This document shows positions 48,302 to 61,285 of a stretch of 64,000 nucleotides of DNA, piece by piece; position 1 is the first letter of the stretch, and each line of letters begins with the position of its first letter. The notes under the pieces are model-generated. The model ran no database searches and was not told where the DNA came from. It worked only from the letters and a program-made list of their open reading frames with translations. Source of the DNA: Mytilus edulis. Its lineage: Eukaryota; Mollusca; Bivalvia; Mytilida; Mytilidae. The position numbers were made by a program, and so were the translations under genes. The stretch is taken from the NCBI RefSeq assembly GCF_963676685.1, contig NC_092350.1:38902873-38966872 (forward strand), written 5' to 3'.

Positions 48302-51300
48302 CTATAAGTTGTACTTCTTTTTCCGACGTTTACCGCAAACAAATACATCCCAGATCCGCTGATCTTGTACCTCAACTAAAAGCGTCAGTAAACTTCCGGA
48401 TAAAACGGTTAATCCTAATAGCCAAAACCACCTACTTGGATCCTCCTCCACTAACTGCCTCCATATTGTATTCCATATCAGAGCACCAGCGTTTCCACCT
48501 GCGCCCACTAATCCCGCTACAACACCAATGTGTAATGGGAGGACATAAGGAACGATAGCATAAGTTGTCCCTTCGGACATTTGTACGAACACGCTGAAAA
48601 ATATCATGGCAGCAATGGCATTGGGTATAGTAGTCATAGTACTAAAGATAATCAGCATTGTACCCTCGCCTACAAGACAAGTGAAATGGGCTGTCAGACG
48701 ACCCGCAATGCCTAAATGTTGACGCAAAACATCAGAATAAATCCCACCCATTGCTCTAGCAAAGAGATTCATTAGACCAAATAAGGATGCAACCAAACTA
48801 GCTGTATCCTGATCAAGAATGCTGCATTCGTTAGATTCGTCCAGTCGGACAAGAATTGGTGTAGTCATGTTTGTTGTATTAAATTGATTATTGATATCGT
48901 TCAAACAGTCCTCCTTTTTAAATCTATATAGAAAATAAAGGTTCATAACGGTATTGACAGCTATTTCTACTCCAAAACACATTCCGTACTGCATCACCAA
49001 AACCACCATCGTCACAGCTGCCCAAAACTTACCAACTAGGCTGGTCGGCTCTTTATTTTCATCGATCTGTTCTATTGGAGACGTCTGTACTTCCAGTTTG
49101 TCTACATTTGTTTCCTTTTCGACTAAAAATAAATGTCAGTTTGTATTTGAGTACTATGTAAATAAAAGCAACAGTAAGTTATTGTATGTAGTTAAAACAA
49201 TTGTTAATTTCCTAATGCATGTAAAGCAAAACTTTGGTTAGCTTGCTTGCTTTGTTTGTATAATGTACAATCATATTAGGATAACTCCCAATTTAATTCA
49301 AATATTATATATACAGGTTAAACAATGCCTCTAAATATTGTTTAAAGATGTCAATCTTATTTAGAAAGCTTACATAAACAATAATACAAACAAAGCAAGC
49401 AAGCCAACCAAAGTTTTACTTTGCAAGCATTAAGAAATCAGCTGTAAATAATTTAAAAAAACAACTTAACAATACAAATAAAAAGCTATAACATTTGACT
49501 ATTCCAGAGGAAGACCGAACCAATAGATAACTATAACATGTATAATTCACTGGTTTAGAATATATCTTCTGAACTGGTATGATTCTGGTGTGTGTTTGCA
49601 TCGATTTTATGTCTATTTGTTATAAACAGCCTCGATTAGCTCGTGATAGTGCGTTCACCTCGAGTGCGAGATGTTGTGGGTTCGACCCCCGGCCGGCTCA
49701 AACCACAAAGACTTTGAAATTGGTATTTGCCGATTATCCACTAAGCACGCGCATTACGGAGCACGAGAACAGACTGATAGGCTCTGAGTTAGAAAAATGT
49801 GTCCGGATAAGGTGACATGTTTCCCTGAGGAATATTGCCTTGTGAGCTAGCACGTTAAATATCCGGCTCAATGTTCCGGTCAAGCACAAAGCAGAGAAAA
49901 TATTCATATTACATTTACATGGGCTGGTCCTGAATACAAGTATGCATATCAATTTATCGCTGTACGTAAGTATCCATTCATCTTTATCATATTCACCAAT
50001 TTGTAATACTAGTAAATGATAATGACAAAGTCATTTGAGATAATTAGCAACCTCAAGTATATCTGAAGGACTTGAAATAGAGTTCCCCAAAAAGGGCAAG
50101 CTTCCCATTATATGCTAGGGATCATTACTTTTAAAGTTTCACATAACTCTACAAACGAGATATCTGACAAATGGAGACGTTTAGCATGCAAATAAAACAC
50201 ATTCAAATCAAAATAAATTTCCATATCTCCGCAGCAACATTTTTTCATGGTCATTTTATGGTATTCCGTCATGACAGGAACATCGTGTTATAGCTTGCAA
50301 AAAACCCTAATTCAAAGCAAACAGAATTTCATTATCTCCGCAACAACATTTCATATGCATTTCATGGTATTCCGATTCTCGTGCTTTACTTGCAAAATTT
50401 AAAAAAGTAACACGAATAGTAAGCGTCGGGCAAAAGCCAGGCAAAATGACTGACAGTTATAAGACAGAATAACAATATTCTTAATTTCAAAACACGCGCG
50501 TTTCGTTTACAAAAGACTCATAAATGACGCCGAAATCACAAAAATTAAAAGGCCAAATGAAGTACCAATTTGAATATTGTTTAGGACCCCAGAAATACAG
50601 CTTTTGTCATATATTTAACGTGGGGACGAACATCCTTGGTATTTTGAAAAATAATTAAAGTTTTGTAAAAAGTTATATCTCAAAAATACTAAACTCCGAG
50701 GAAAATTCAAAACAGAAAGTCCCTAATCAAATGGCTAAATTTAAAGCTCAAACACAACGAATGGACAAGAACTGTCATATTCCTGACTTAGTACAGGCAT
50801 TTTCTTATTTTCAAATTAGGTAAACAGTGAATGTATAATTATGACAACGTCAATGATAATTCATGCACTGTTGAAATCCATTATTATTTTTATCAAATCT
50901 TTTTATTTATCAAAAGGTGTTATCGTATATATTATATAATTTCTGTTTACTAGATCAGGTTTTTCTAAGGCATCATTCAAATTTAAAGACAGGTCTCTGT
51001 TTAAAATAAACTTAGACTTGAGTGATTGTTATTTGTTTAAAGTCTGGTAACACTAACTGCATACAGAATGAGGACAAGGAGAAGTCAAACAATAGATCTA
51101 ATAGCAAAGTTCTGCATAGTGCGTTCACCTTACCTTCTAAAAACGCGGGACTTTGTTTTTGAAACTACGTCATCGATAATAATAGAAATATTATAGTGTG
51201 GAAAAATAAAACATCAACGAATAACTTCGGTTAATTCTTATTTTCATCAAACCTTAAAAATCAAAGTATATGATGTTCTACGTGATAATTTATGTAATTT

Positions 51301-53493
51301 CAAGGATTTATTGTTACTGACAGTATATTTTCCCGACAACTAAGTACATGTTCAATTGAAAGCAGAAAGATTAGTAACTTGGTTGCCCGTATTTGCTAGT
51401 CTGGAAGTTATATATTTATCAATACCGAAATATGCAATCCTTAATGACCTGACAATAGTATCGTAACTAGAGAGCATTATGACTTTGCATGTATAGACGA
51501 GCAATGCTGAATAATCTAAATTATTTTGCTTTTCCAAGATTATATTCTTTTATGTGTATGGCTTTGATTTTCCAAAAATCTTTGGAACACCGGGCATTTT
51601 CCCTCTCAAAGCCTGTTGTATATGGTCATTTCGGGGAAAAAATATTTTATATTTTACTTTTATATATTTTATATTTTTTCTATATCTTACCTTCCTTTGG
51701 CATCTCTACTGTCTTTGAGTCATTTTTATATCCTAAATTCGCAACACCTTGTGTTTCATTTTTTTTCTTTTCTGGTAATTTTGCAGATGGTGGCAATGTA
51801 CGGTTTTCCCAAAGTCCTTGTGGACAATCATCAGAAGTGAACAGTATTAAAATCCCTGGAAAAAACCACACACACTGTTTTAGTGGAAAGATCTACGTTC
51901 CATTTACTAATAGTTTTGTACATTTACAAATTGATAGTTTTGCACATGCTTCTCATGTTGAAATCGAGAGTAACGTCAAAATGTCTATAATTAATTTTTT
52001 TTTGTCTACCAACTGGTCTTACATTTTTCATGCACTTCCAGAATGAGTACCAATTATACGTTGTCTTGTTTTTTGTGGTGTTTTTCTTATTGTTTTATTG
52101 TTGTTGCATTGTCTTTAGTTTTGTATTCTTATAGACTGCTGTTGGTCTTTTGTCGATCTTCGTTTTATGCCATGGCGTTGTCAGTTTATTTACGACTTAC
52201 GATTTTCATATTATTTTGGTATCTCCAGCCTCTCTTTTTGAGTAAGTTAATTTTTTCAAAACTGAACAGTAAACAAACTGGGAAGACAGCTGAAAAAGTA
52301 TGCTTACAAATTGAAAAAGAGGGAACTTTTCATGCATTTTCGTACATGTCCGATGTCACAATGCTCATGTTATTACGCCGAGGTTAGAGCCTATTACTTT
52401 TTTATTTTAAATGAAAAAACTTACGTTTTGTGGTAAACTCTACTATCAGATTATAGTCTTTATATCCCGTTGATACGATAATATGTATGACATAAAAATA
52501 TTAAATTAACTGTGAACGAGGTCCGGTATCGATATACCTCTTTAGGTCAATAGTTATCAAAGGTACCAGGATTATAATTTAGTACGCCAGTCTGTTTTTC
52601 CTTTTCATTTTTAGCCATAGCGTTGTCATTCTATTTTCTTTTAAAGAGCATTTAGGACCCAAAATTCCAAAAAACATGATTCTTTACAAATCAGATTGTT
52701 TGAAATATACTCAATGATAACTTTACAAAATAGTCAAAGAAATCATATGTGTTGTTATTGTTTTACGGAATAGTGCGTTCACCCGTTCAAACTTCATTCG
52801 CCTATGCAAACATGTATATAAAACTACACTATATCATAATTTGTAGAGCCTACCTATGAGAACACAGATAACGGAAGGTATGACGACTGCTATCTTCCAT
52901 GCCAGGAATTCGTCTGCTCCAAATACTTCCATTAACCGAAATAATCCCGGCATCAAAATAAAAGTAAATCCTCCCCCTAGATTTCCCCATCCGGCAGCTA
53001 TTGCGTTAGCAGTTCCTACTATCTTCGAACTAAACATTGCAGTTGTCCAGAACTGACACGGAACGAATGTTCCACCTAATATTCCAACGAATAATCGCAA
53101 TATAATCAGACCTGTGCCACTTTTAATTAAGCCCGCTAGTGCCATTGGTACAGCACCAGTAATTAGAAGACAAGACATTGTTTTTCGTGGTCCATATTTG
53201 TCACACATCGGTCCGATAATTACCCTAACAGCTACGGTAGCAGCAACACTAGCAATGCCTGAGTTAGCAAGGTCTGTTTTTGATAACTTGAGTTCTTTTC
53301 TTATTGTGGGGAGTAATGGTTGTAACCCAAACCATGAAGTGAAAGCGATGAAAAAACAAAACCACGACGAATGGAAACTTCGCATGTATGGACGAGCAAT
53401 GCTGAATAATCTGAATTGTTTTGCTTTTCCAAGATCATCTTCCTCAATATGTTTGGCTTGTATTTTCCCGAGAACTTTGGTACAGCAAGGCAT
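48302..53493 (-). CDS. Nitrate/nitrite porter (NNP, NRT2/NarK-like) MFS transporter B (541 aa)
   Basis: Paralogue of transporter A with the same structure. Exons in transcript order: 52854-53493 (640 nt, donor GTAGGC), 51691-51855 (165 nt, donor GTAAGA) and 48302-49122 (821 nt, TAG stop), all joined in phase 1; 541 residues. Exons 1 and 2 have exactly the lengths found in A. It retains GPMCDKYGPRK, GWGNLGGG, DDCPQG, the arginines in AVRVIIGP and LFARAMGG, and GLVGAGGNAGALIW. The loop encoded by exon 2 and the start of exon 3 differs most between the two genes. The introns are longer than in A: intron 2 (49123-51690) holds a MITE, a SINE, R3 and R4 repeats and an exon-1 relic. An acceptor at 53510-53511 implies a 5' UTR exon upstream. 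Predicted nitrate/nitrite transporter; its cargo in the animal is inference. Confidence 0.92.
49211..49434. mobile_element. MITE with 50-bp terminal inverted repeats
   Basis: Arms 49211-49261 and 49384-49434 pair with few mismatches (shared core AAAACTTTGGTTAGCTTGCT). The core GGTTAGCTTGCTTG is the same as in the element at 6125-6374, so they belong to one family. It sits in intron 2 of transporter B. Confidence 0.7.
49629..49895 (+). mobile_element. tRNA-derived SINE
   Basis: The tRNA-like head is at 49629-49700, with an A-box-like TTAGCTCGTGATAG and an excellent B box GGGTTCGACCCCC. An unrelated tail follows, containing GAGGAATATTGCCTTGTGAG. Fragments matching ATAGTGCGTTCACC occur at about 51116 and 52772. 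The overlapping open frames on both strands are not genes. Confidence 0.7.
50490..50810 (+). repeat. R4 and R3 repeats in intron 2 of transporter B
   Basis: About 50490-50640 is an R4 copy (GCGCGTTTCGTTTACAAAAG). About 50680-50810 is an R3 copy (AAAATACTAAACTCCGAGG to CTGACTTAGTACAGGCATTT). Confidence 0.6.
51483..51618 (-). pseudogene. Relic exon 1 of a third NNP transporter
   Basis: On the minus strand this stretch aligns to the first 120 bp of transporter B's exon 1 plus its splice acceptor and leader (compare 53385-53511). The frame is destroyed: an in-frame TAA follows about 15 codons after the ATG, and the alignment stops before the first membrane segment. It lies in intron 2 of transporter B, between real exons 2 and 3. 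It is therefore a remnant of a third tandem copy or of an unequal exchange. Confidence 0.75.
52040..52690. repeat. R5 and R4 repeats in intron 1 of transporter B
   Basis: About 52040-52240 is an R5 copy (ATGCCATGGCGTTGTCAGTT) and gives part of the 114-codon frame at 52043-52387. About 52530-52690 is an R4 copy (TAGTTATCAAAGGTACCAGG). No exon is seen. Confidence 0.6.
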
Positions 53494-53511
53494 TATTCCC
53501 GCTCAAAGTCT

Positions 53512-55095
53512 GTAACATAAATTTAAGAAATTATGTAAATTATAGTAAGAATCTGAAACAGTCTAGTAAGATTTTGTATGTATACCTGCTGATTATAACG
53601 CACTGGTTAATCCGTTATGATCATCAAGCAGAAAGTTATCGGTCACGATCTTTGTTGAAAAATGAAAATTTTGAGAGAAAATACATTTATTTGTAATAAT
53701 TGTCATCTAAATGTAGAAAATTGTGTGTTTCATCTTTGTATTTTTTACAACAACAAAATACTTCTGTCTGATTTAAATTGTGTTCAACTTTGCCATGAGA
53801 GCGGAGATAACTCAGATATTATTTTTTTTAAAGAATAACATATGTAGCAAGGAAACGAGGCCCGTTACCCCAATTTTTATTTTTATTTTGATAAAGCATA
53901 TTATACGAGCTATCTTTTCATATTTCATCTAAAAATAATATCGGTTAGTTTTCTTTCTTTTTAATACACAAAATTGTTTTTTTCATGAACTTTCCTTACA
54001 ATGTTTGACAATTTTGCCAAACATATAGCCTAGTGTGACCCATACTTTTTATTATATTTTTGAATAAAACATAATATAAATAGTTATCAAAGGTACCAGG
54101 CTTATAATTTAATACTCCAGACACGCGTTTCGTCTACATAAGTCTCATCAAAACAGTTAAAAAGCCAAACAAATACAAAATTAAAGAGCAATGATGACCC
54201 CAAATTCCAAATAGGTGTGCCAAATACTGCTAAGGTTATCTATGCCTGAGTTACGAAAATCCTTAGTATTTTGAATAATTCATACATTTGCAAACAGTAA
54301 ATTTTAAACAAATTGACCAAATAATTGATATTCATGTCAACATCGAAGTGTGGTCTACTGAGATGCTGATACCCTCGGGGAAGAAACGCCCACCAGTAGT
54401 GGCATCGACTTAGTTGTATAAATAGTTATCAAAGATACCAGGCTTAAAATTTAATTCGCAAGACGCTCGTTTTGTCAACATATAAACTACATTTTGGGAA
54501 ATTATCAAAAAATATCTATCTTTTGATTGCAAAATACATTTTTATGATACAGAGGGTGAAAGCCATTTTGTATGTGTTAATTTTATTTGCGACTGTTTAA
54601 TATTCCTGCATGTCTACTGTGAAATTAGACACAAATAGCTTTCATCATTTCTGAAATTGAATCTAGAATCCGTAGTATGAAAATCTAGATATTCATTGTT
54701 AACCCTGTTGCACTGCTATCATAACTAATTTATTTCATAAAAAGCACTTGTCATTTTGCGGTGTAGAATTCCCATTTTATTTACGCATTTATCGTACGGT
54801 ACTAAATATATATCAGGTAACAGGATACAAAAACGAACACTTTTATTTTTTCATTTGTTAAATGCAGGCGATTTGATATGTTTTTAATCATTAAGATTAA
54901 TTCGATAGGTAGAAAAAGAAAAGAAAAAAAGGACCATAAATCTAAACCACCAACAAATATCGAAACGTCACTATAGAGTAAAAAAATAGGAGGCTATAAA
55001 ATATCTGTTAAAAGTACTTACAATGGGGTTTCTTGTCTTAATTTTGTTTAAATTTCAACAATGAATAAGAAGAAATTAATATTAGTAAATAGGGT
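53512..55095. other. Intergenic, R4 repeats
   Basis: R4 copies lie at about 54078-54310 and 54418-54490 (both with AGTTATCAAAG.TACCAGGC). Between them is a reverse copy of the segment found at 3700. No gene is seen; the 5' UTR exon of transporter B could not be placed. Confidence 0.5.
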
Positions 55096-55129
55096 ATGGA
55101 AGAAGTTGAGAGGTTGCCGGTGGATTTCA

Positions 55130-55990
55130 AAAATATTTCCCACTTAGATTATCGAGTCTGTCCAGTGTATTGTGTATTATCGATATTATCAACATCGCCA
55201 TGTCTACTATATCGTGTCATTATTGTGTCAGTATCTATAGTAGAAATTTCGATGATGATAGAAGCGAGTCAACATCGTGTTCATATTGGGTACCAAGTCT
55301 ATAACTTTGTGCTTACATCACCGACCGTGCTAGGACTTTATAACCAGTCAAGGTCGTTAAAAACGTCCATAACATCACGATGTTGTAAATAGTGAATCAA
55401 AATTTTGTTAATATTGTTAACCGATTCATACTTTTCTGTTTGCATCGTAGACATAACAATGTTGATAATATCGTGTCAATATCGTATTTATATTGTATTT
55501 GAGTTTTTACCGTTATTTTATATCGTTCACATTGTCAACATCGCGATGATGAAAATATCGTGTCAAATCGTTTATGTTGAAAACCGAGTCAATACGCCTT
55601 TGTTAAAATTACATTGTCGTCAACATCGCGATTTTGATAATATCGAATGAACCTTGTGTTTATATTGTATACCGAGACTTTGTGTTAACATCGTTCATAT
55701 CGTCACCATCGTTTCAGCATCGTTTTTATAATGAAAACTGAGTCTATGTGTTTACACCGTTTGCTTCCTCAAGATCGCGATGTTAACAATATTATTTCAA
55801 CATCGTGTTTATATTGTATACAGAGACTATACCAAATAACAACTCAATTTTGTCATTTTATGGGGGATTTTTTGCTGTTTTTATCTCTTCTACATTTCTC
55901 TTTAACTCGTAGCAACTTAGAGCCTAACAAATGATATACATGATGTTGACACGATATCAGATATCGTTAACACAGCAATGTAAACGACGT
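55130..55990 (+). repeat. Degenerate minisatellite, unit about 85 bp
   Basis: A diverged tandem array in which landmarks recur: CATCGCGAT(G), AATATCGTGTCAA, TTTATATTGTAT and (A)CCGAGTC/CAGAGAC. The last of these is found near 55582, 55670, 55737 and 55820, about 67-88 bp apart. The arrays of ATCG words drop away after about 55990. The frames at 55096-55934 run through it because the repeat lacks stops; they show no protein family features. Confidence 0.6.
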
Positions 55991-56079
55991 AAACACGATA
56001 TTGGGATAAAATACGCAACCGACGGTCTTTATCAATGGATGAAACTATACAAAATATGTCAAGCTATAATTTACCGTAC

Positions 56080-56470
56080 AAAATTGAGAATGGAAATTGG
56101 AAATGAGTCAAAGAGACCACAACCCAACCATAGAGCAGACAACAGACAACAACCGAAGGCCACCAATGGGTCTTCAATACAGCGAGAATCTCCGCACCCG
56201 GAGGAGTCCTTTAGCTGGCACAAATATGTATACTAGTTCAGTGACAATGGACGTCATACTGAACTCCGAATTATACACAAGAAACTAAGATTAAAATCAG
56301 TCAAAAGACTATCAAAGGCCAGAGGCTCCCTTTGTTTGGGACAGGCCCAAAGATGCAGCGAGGTTGAACATGTTTTTGAGATCTCAACCCTCACCCTATA
56401 CATATATGCAATGTAGTAAAAACAAACACACAGCAATATACACAGTGAAACTCCGAGTCAGAATAGGTAA
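56080..56470 (+). repeat. R6 repeat followed by a repeat inverted at 58013-58210
   Basis: About 56080-56290 is a forward R6 copy (GAGTCAAAGAGACCACAACC). About 56293-56470 is a separate repeat (AGAGGCTCCC, GGGACAGGCCC, TTTTGAGATCTCAACCCTC), which recurs in reverse orientation at 58013-58210. Confidence 0.6.
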
Positions 56471-56570
56471 CAAAAGAAACTAAACAAAATTACAATAATA
56501 CATGAATTAACAAAGGACTGCTAGCAGCTACTTACATGCCAGCCCCAGGCCTCAATTACAGCCGATTTCA

Positions 56571-56750
56571 TTGAGTGTGTAATGAAAGGTAGAATCCTTG
56601 GTTAGCTTGCTTGATAGCTGAGCCGTTAAGTCGATATTATGTAAGGTATCCTACCCTTCTTTCGAATTAGTCTAGACTTACAGACATGTAATTTGGCTAT
56701 ACTCGGACTTGTCTACTTTTAAAGGATGGCAGTTTACCTAACCTGCAATC
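56571..56750. mobile_element. Truncated MITE of the GGTTAGCTTGCTTG family
   Basis: The left end has CTTGGTTAGCTTGCTTG as in the elements at 6125 and 49211. The inner part (GTCTACTTTTAAAGGATGGC) matches the reverse complement of the centre of the 6125 element. The right terminal repeat is missing or much decayed. Confidence 0.5.
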
Positions 56751-57466
56751 GACTGCAAACTGATTGAAAGATTATGTCTTCATCACTCGAATATCAAGCA
56801 CAATTCCTACCCACTTTTATAACACTTATTCTAACATAATGAATATTATGATGTTCTTACTTATAGTTCAGATCCTGATAAACATTTTACACATTCAGTA
56901 CAGATAGACGTGTTTCTGTGTCAGTTTTCTTGTTTTCGAGGCAGAAATGTTTTTTAATGACATTATACATGTTTAAAGAGCTCAAAATATTTACGTTCCG
57001 GAGAGTGGTAACTTCATCTGAAATTTCACGCCGTGAAATTAGTGCACAGGTACAATACATAACTATGCAACAAACCTGTTCAACTACTTTTACAAGGCGA
57101 AAAAGAAAGTCGAATTGTGAAGCCCTTAAACAATACATTTTTAATCTGAGCATGCAAATTGAAGATTATGTTTTATATATTTCAATTAACATATTTGCAG
57201 AACAAAAACATTTATTTTGAGAATCCCAGACACTATATTAGTTTTCACTTTTTCCACTAATTCCACGTGTTTTCAAGTGATAGTAAACTCGCAGTAGCCC
57301 ACAAAGCAATGTAGTTCATTGAGTCGATTGGTCAGTTTTTCAAGGACATCATTGGCCTTGTGTTTGGAAAATTGATATGCAAATATATTCTGACGTCAGG
57401 AGTTCTCGACTTGTTCACCATTAGAGCGAAAAATATAACGTCCGTCGTTATGACATAACTGCTTAT

Positions 57467-58210
57467 GTAAATAAACTCATCATAGATATCAGGAATAAAT
57501 TAAGTATATACGCCAGACGCGCGTTTCGTCTACAAAAGATTCATCAGTGACGCTCGAATCCAAAAAAAATGCATCTCAGTTTGTATATTATGTATCTCTC
57601 AGATATTTCCAACCATAGATGTAATAAAGTAACAAACACAATTTCACTTCAAAAGCTAACCAAACCTTTCAACAGACTTACTCCAAAGGGATATAGTTAC
57701 GATACTATTGTCAAGTAATTAAGGATTGCATATTTTTGTATTAATATTGATTCCCTTATAGGGTCTTTGCATCGGCAATATACATATTTATTCTAAAACC
57801 AGTTGTTAGCATGATACGGGTTATGTTTTCGTTTATCTTATGATGGTATGATACTAAACCCCTAACGGGAGGGATTTTACGTGATTTTCATATGATGAAG
57901 ACATAATATGTCAATCAGTTTAATTGAGGTCTGGAGCTGGCATGTCAGTAACTACTATAAGTCGTGTGATGACTTATTCATCATTGTCATTTTGCTTAGT
58001 TTCTTCTATCACCTATTCTGACATCGGACTCGGACTTCTTTCAAACTGAGTTTAGCTACTGTGCGTATTGCTATGTGTTTCTTTATTCTACATCAGGTAG
58101 AGGTATAGGGGAGGGTTGAGATCTCACAAAACATGTTTAACCCCGCCTCAGTTTTGCGCCTGTCCCATGTAAGAAGCCTCTAGCCTTTGTGAGTCTTGTA
58201 TGGTTTTTTT
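57467..58210. repeat. R4 copy and the inverted partner of 56293-56470
   Basis: About 57467-57570 is an R4 copy (ACGCCAGACGCGCGTTTCGT). About 58013-58210 is the reverse copy of the repeat at 56293-56470 (GAGGGTTGAGATCTCA, then GCGCCTGTCCCATGTAAGAA). The frames at 56887-57220 lie just before this and have no family features. Confidence 0.55.
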
Positions 58211-61200
58211 AATTTTAGTTTACTTTTGAATTTTTCATATTTGTTTTTTCTAATATTTTGGTTTAGAGAACTTTTAGGTTTAGTGTACTTTCACAACTTA
58301 TTAGTAGAAGAACTATTAATTTCAGCTTCTCCACTTGAAACCTTAAGTTAAATAGCTTCTCTGTAAGCAGCAACCCTCATTATAGAAAACGCAAGCCCTG
58401 GAATATCGTTTCAACTGGGAGATATATACTCAATATGCAGGTGCTGCTGGGATGTTGATACATAGAAATGAAAAGCTCACAATTTAACAACTAAAGACAA
58501 ATTTTGAATTTTAAAAAGTACTTATCATCAAGAAAATTTAAGAAGGAGCACGCATTTTAGTTGAATATTTTTTTTCTTGTCTACTCAAAACTCGTAATGC
58601 CGTTTTCAAATATTATATTCTCAAACGCTCGAATTATAAAATGGTGAAAATCATAGCAAATAGCATTAGCAAATAGCAATGAAAACGGATATAAAGTATA
58701 GAAAATTGTGCAAACATTTTCATTTATATATGAAAAAAAGCATTTTTTATGTTGCATTAAAGTAATAATGATAATTTGCAGTACCTTTGTGATGAAACTC
58801 CTTGTGATAAAACCAATCAGGAAGTAATCGTTAATATATATAATGCATTCGTTTTAAAGTGACAAACATTGATACTGTTATTTACAGATGTGAAGATATG
58901 TTTGATAGGGTAAAATGAGACTTACATTATTCGTTTTAACGACGCATTAAAAAGTGTGTTTACTTAGTATGTTTGATAGCATTCCGCAAGATATTTGGGA
59001 GTTTAATTTCCTTTACTCTTTATATAAATATCCTCGGTGTACAATTTTTAGAAAATGATGAATACTAATTGCTTTGAACTTTTATAAGTTTAATTCTGCA
59101 CTATTAAATCATTTTTTTTAATTTTCTGTTCCGTCATCTTGGCTCCGGTTTTTAAATGTCTCAACTGCATAGCAAGTGCGTAAAACATTGGCATTGAAAT
59201 AATGATTGAAGAGACTACATTCGTCCTTGTATTTCATTCATGAATATTTTCTTTTACGTTTAGCTTAATAAGAGACAAAGGTAGTTACAAAGTGTAATTA
59301 ACGATTTTCAAAACTAACAATTCTTATATATAAAAAAGAAGATGTGGTATGATTACCAATGAGACAACTGTCCACAAGAGACCAAAATGACACATACATT
59401 AACAACTATAGGTCACCATACGGCCGTCAACAATGAACAAAGCCCATACCGCATAGTCACCTATAAAAGGCCCCGATATGACAATGTAAAACAATTCAAA
59501 CGAGAAAACTAAAGAAAAACAAATATGTAACACATAAACATATATAGTCCATTTTAATATAAATTAAGAAACTATATTTATAAATTATAACAAAACTATG
59601 GTTTCAACTCCCGAAGGCAAAGTTGATCTTTGACTTCGATCATGGATTTGTCATTTTTTGTCCTTTTTGGTCATTCAGATTTTCAACTGTTTTGGTTCTT
59701 ATAATCTTGGCTCAAACATATTTGGATGATGGTAAAGAAATGCTTCGGATGCATAGAATATATTTGTTGTTCTTAATTTTTGAACATTGATAAAATACTG
59801 TTGCCTAAACTTTCGCATTATATTAATAAAGTATGTTTGGTCCATTGCAGTCAACAAATGTAATATCTTTTTTGTATCAATAAGCTAGAATGTACATAAG
59901 GTTGTAATTATTGAGCAATTTGTCACAGAGAGAAATCCATATGTTATTAACGAACGCATCAATGTGTGTGCATGTTTATTCAGGGATTGGCTAGACGTAC
60001 AAGAACTGATATGAGTCTCTCACTATTGGTTGGTTTAACTTGGACAAGTTTATTTGTCGCAGGTTACATGTCCTCGAACAAATTGTCATTAGCCACAGCG
60101 AACAATTTCGTTTCGGAGCCTCGTACGTAGACTTTTCAAACTAGTTATAAGGTGTTTGAATTATCAGAACAACTATTTTGCATCGAATTTTACAAATGAC
60201 TGTGTTGATTTACTCTACAAATGAACTTGATTTTGGACAGATGTTGTGTAGCGAACCATGTCCGTCGCAGCGTATATGGAAGTGAATAGTTAGCAGCACC
60301 ATTTTTTAAATAGAAATTAAGTAAATGACACCAACGCATGCATGCAGGTTAGGAAGATACATAAAATAGTTCAGCCTCATCGTGCATGGATTGTTGCATC
60401 AGATTTTCCGTATTTTGGAAAGCATGAAATTTTCAAAGAATTTCTGCTATTTATTTCACAATTTGAACACTGATTTCAATCTGTGCTTATTGTGCGAAAT
60501 ATTTTACCGATCCGTGTCTTCACGCAATCTCTTCATCTTACTAATTGTCCGACATTCACGATGAATTCTGGTGCAATTTACTATGCATAAACATGCGTGT
60601 TTTCCCTGGATCATTTACCGATAAAGATTTCTGTAATATTCAATATTTTACTGTTATGCGAAAACGAATTCGATCTGGATTTTCAGCAAAAACAAAACGT
60701 TATCATTTTTTATTCGTTATTTTCGGTTACAAATTTTGCAAAACATTTTCCCTCTCCTCAGTGATAATGGGAAATACTTTTAAAATCATCTTTTCGTTTG
60801 TTCAAACTTGTTATTTGTTATATATTTATTTTGTACCACTATTTCTCATAAAGAAGCCTAAATAAAGATATATATAATCTCAATGAATTTAATTAATTGT
60901 GTGTTTACTTGACAATATCAGGGTACCAGTATCTATATTGCTAGACCCCTTTCCATCTCGTACTTTGAATGTTTGACCAATTTAGTATAATATTAAATAT
61001 ACTTGTATTTCAAAATTATCATGGGGCGTAATTTATATGCTAGCATATGTAAATGGGTAAAACTGTAATTGTTTTAGATGTGTTTGTGTTGTATTTTCGT
61101 AGTACTTTTTATAACAAATTCACTAAAAATAAGAAGGAAAATTTAAATCAAGTGAAATAATATTGAAGACCGTATTTAAATCTTAATAAATACATTCTAT

Positions 61201-61285
61201 AATAATGTTTATTTTTAGTTCAGGTAAATGACCTTTCATCGTTTTAAAGTTTGTTATCAGGAAGTTTAAAATAAATGGAGAAAAT
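58211..61285. other. Intergenic, upstream of the kinase-Nudix gene
   Basis: Holds an R2 copy at about 59330-59520 (TGATTACCAATGAGACAACT). The frames at 60382-60564 and 60545-60865 (up to 106 codons) are lysine- and phenylalanine-rich, overlap each other and have no recognisable domain, so they are not supported. Just before the kinase gene a TTGTTATCAG acceptor-like site at about 61251-61260 could end a 5' UTR intron. A 10-codon upstream frame starts at 61275. Confidence 0.4.

Noticed and set aside
51489-52387. Plus-strand frames of 185 and 114 codons
   Set aside because: They read antisense through the transporter relic and exon 2 and through an R5 repeat.
55096-56236. Series of plus-strand frames of 67-101 codons, which could look like a repeat protein
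   Set aside because: They run through the degenerate minisatellite and an R6 repeat in changing frames, with no periodic amino-acid pattern kept.
60382-60865. Two overlapping frames of 60 and 106 codons before the kinase gene
   Set aside because: Different frames, no domain, low-complexity Phe/Lys/Ile-rich translation typical of AT-rich noncoding DNA.
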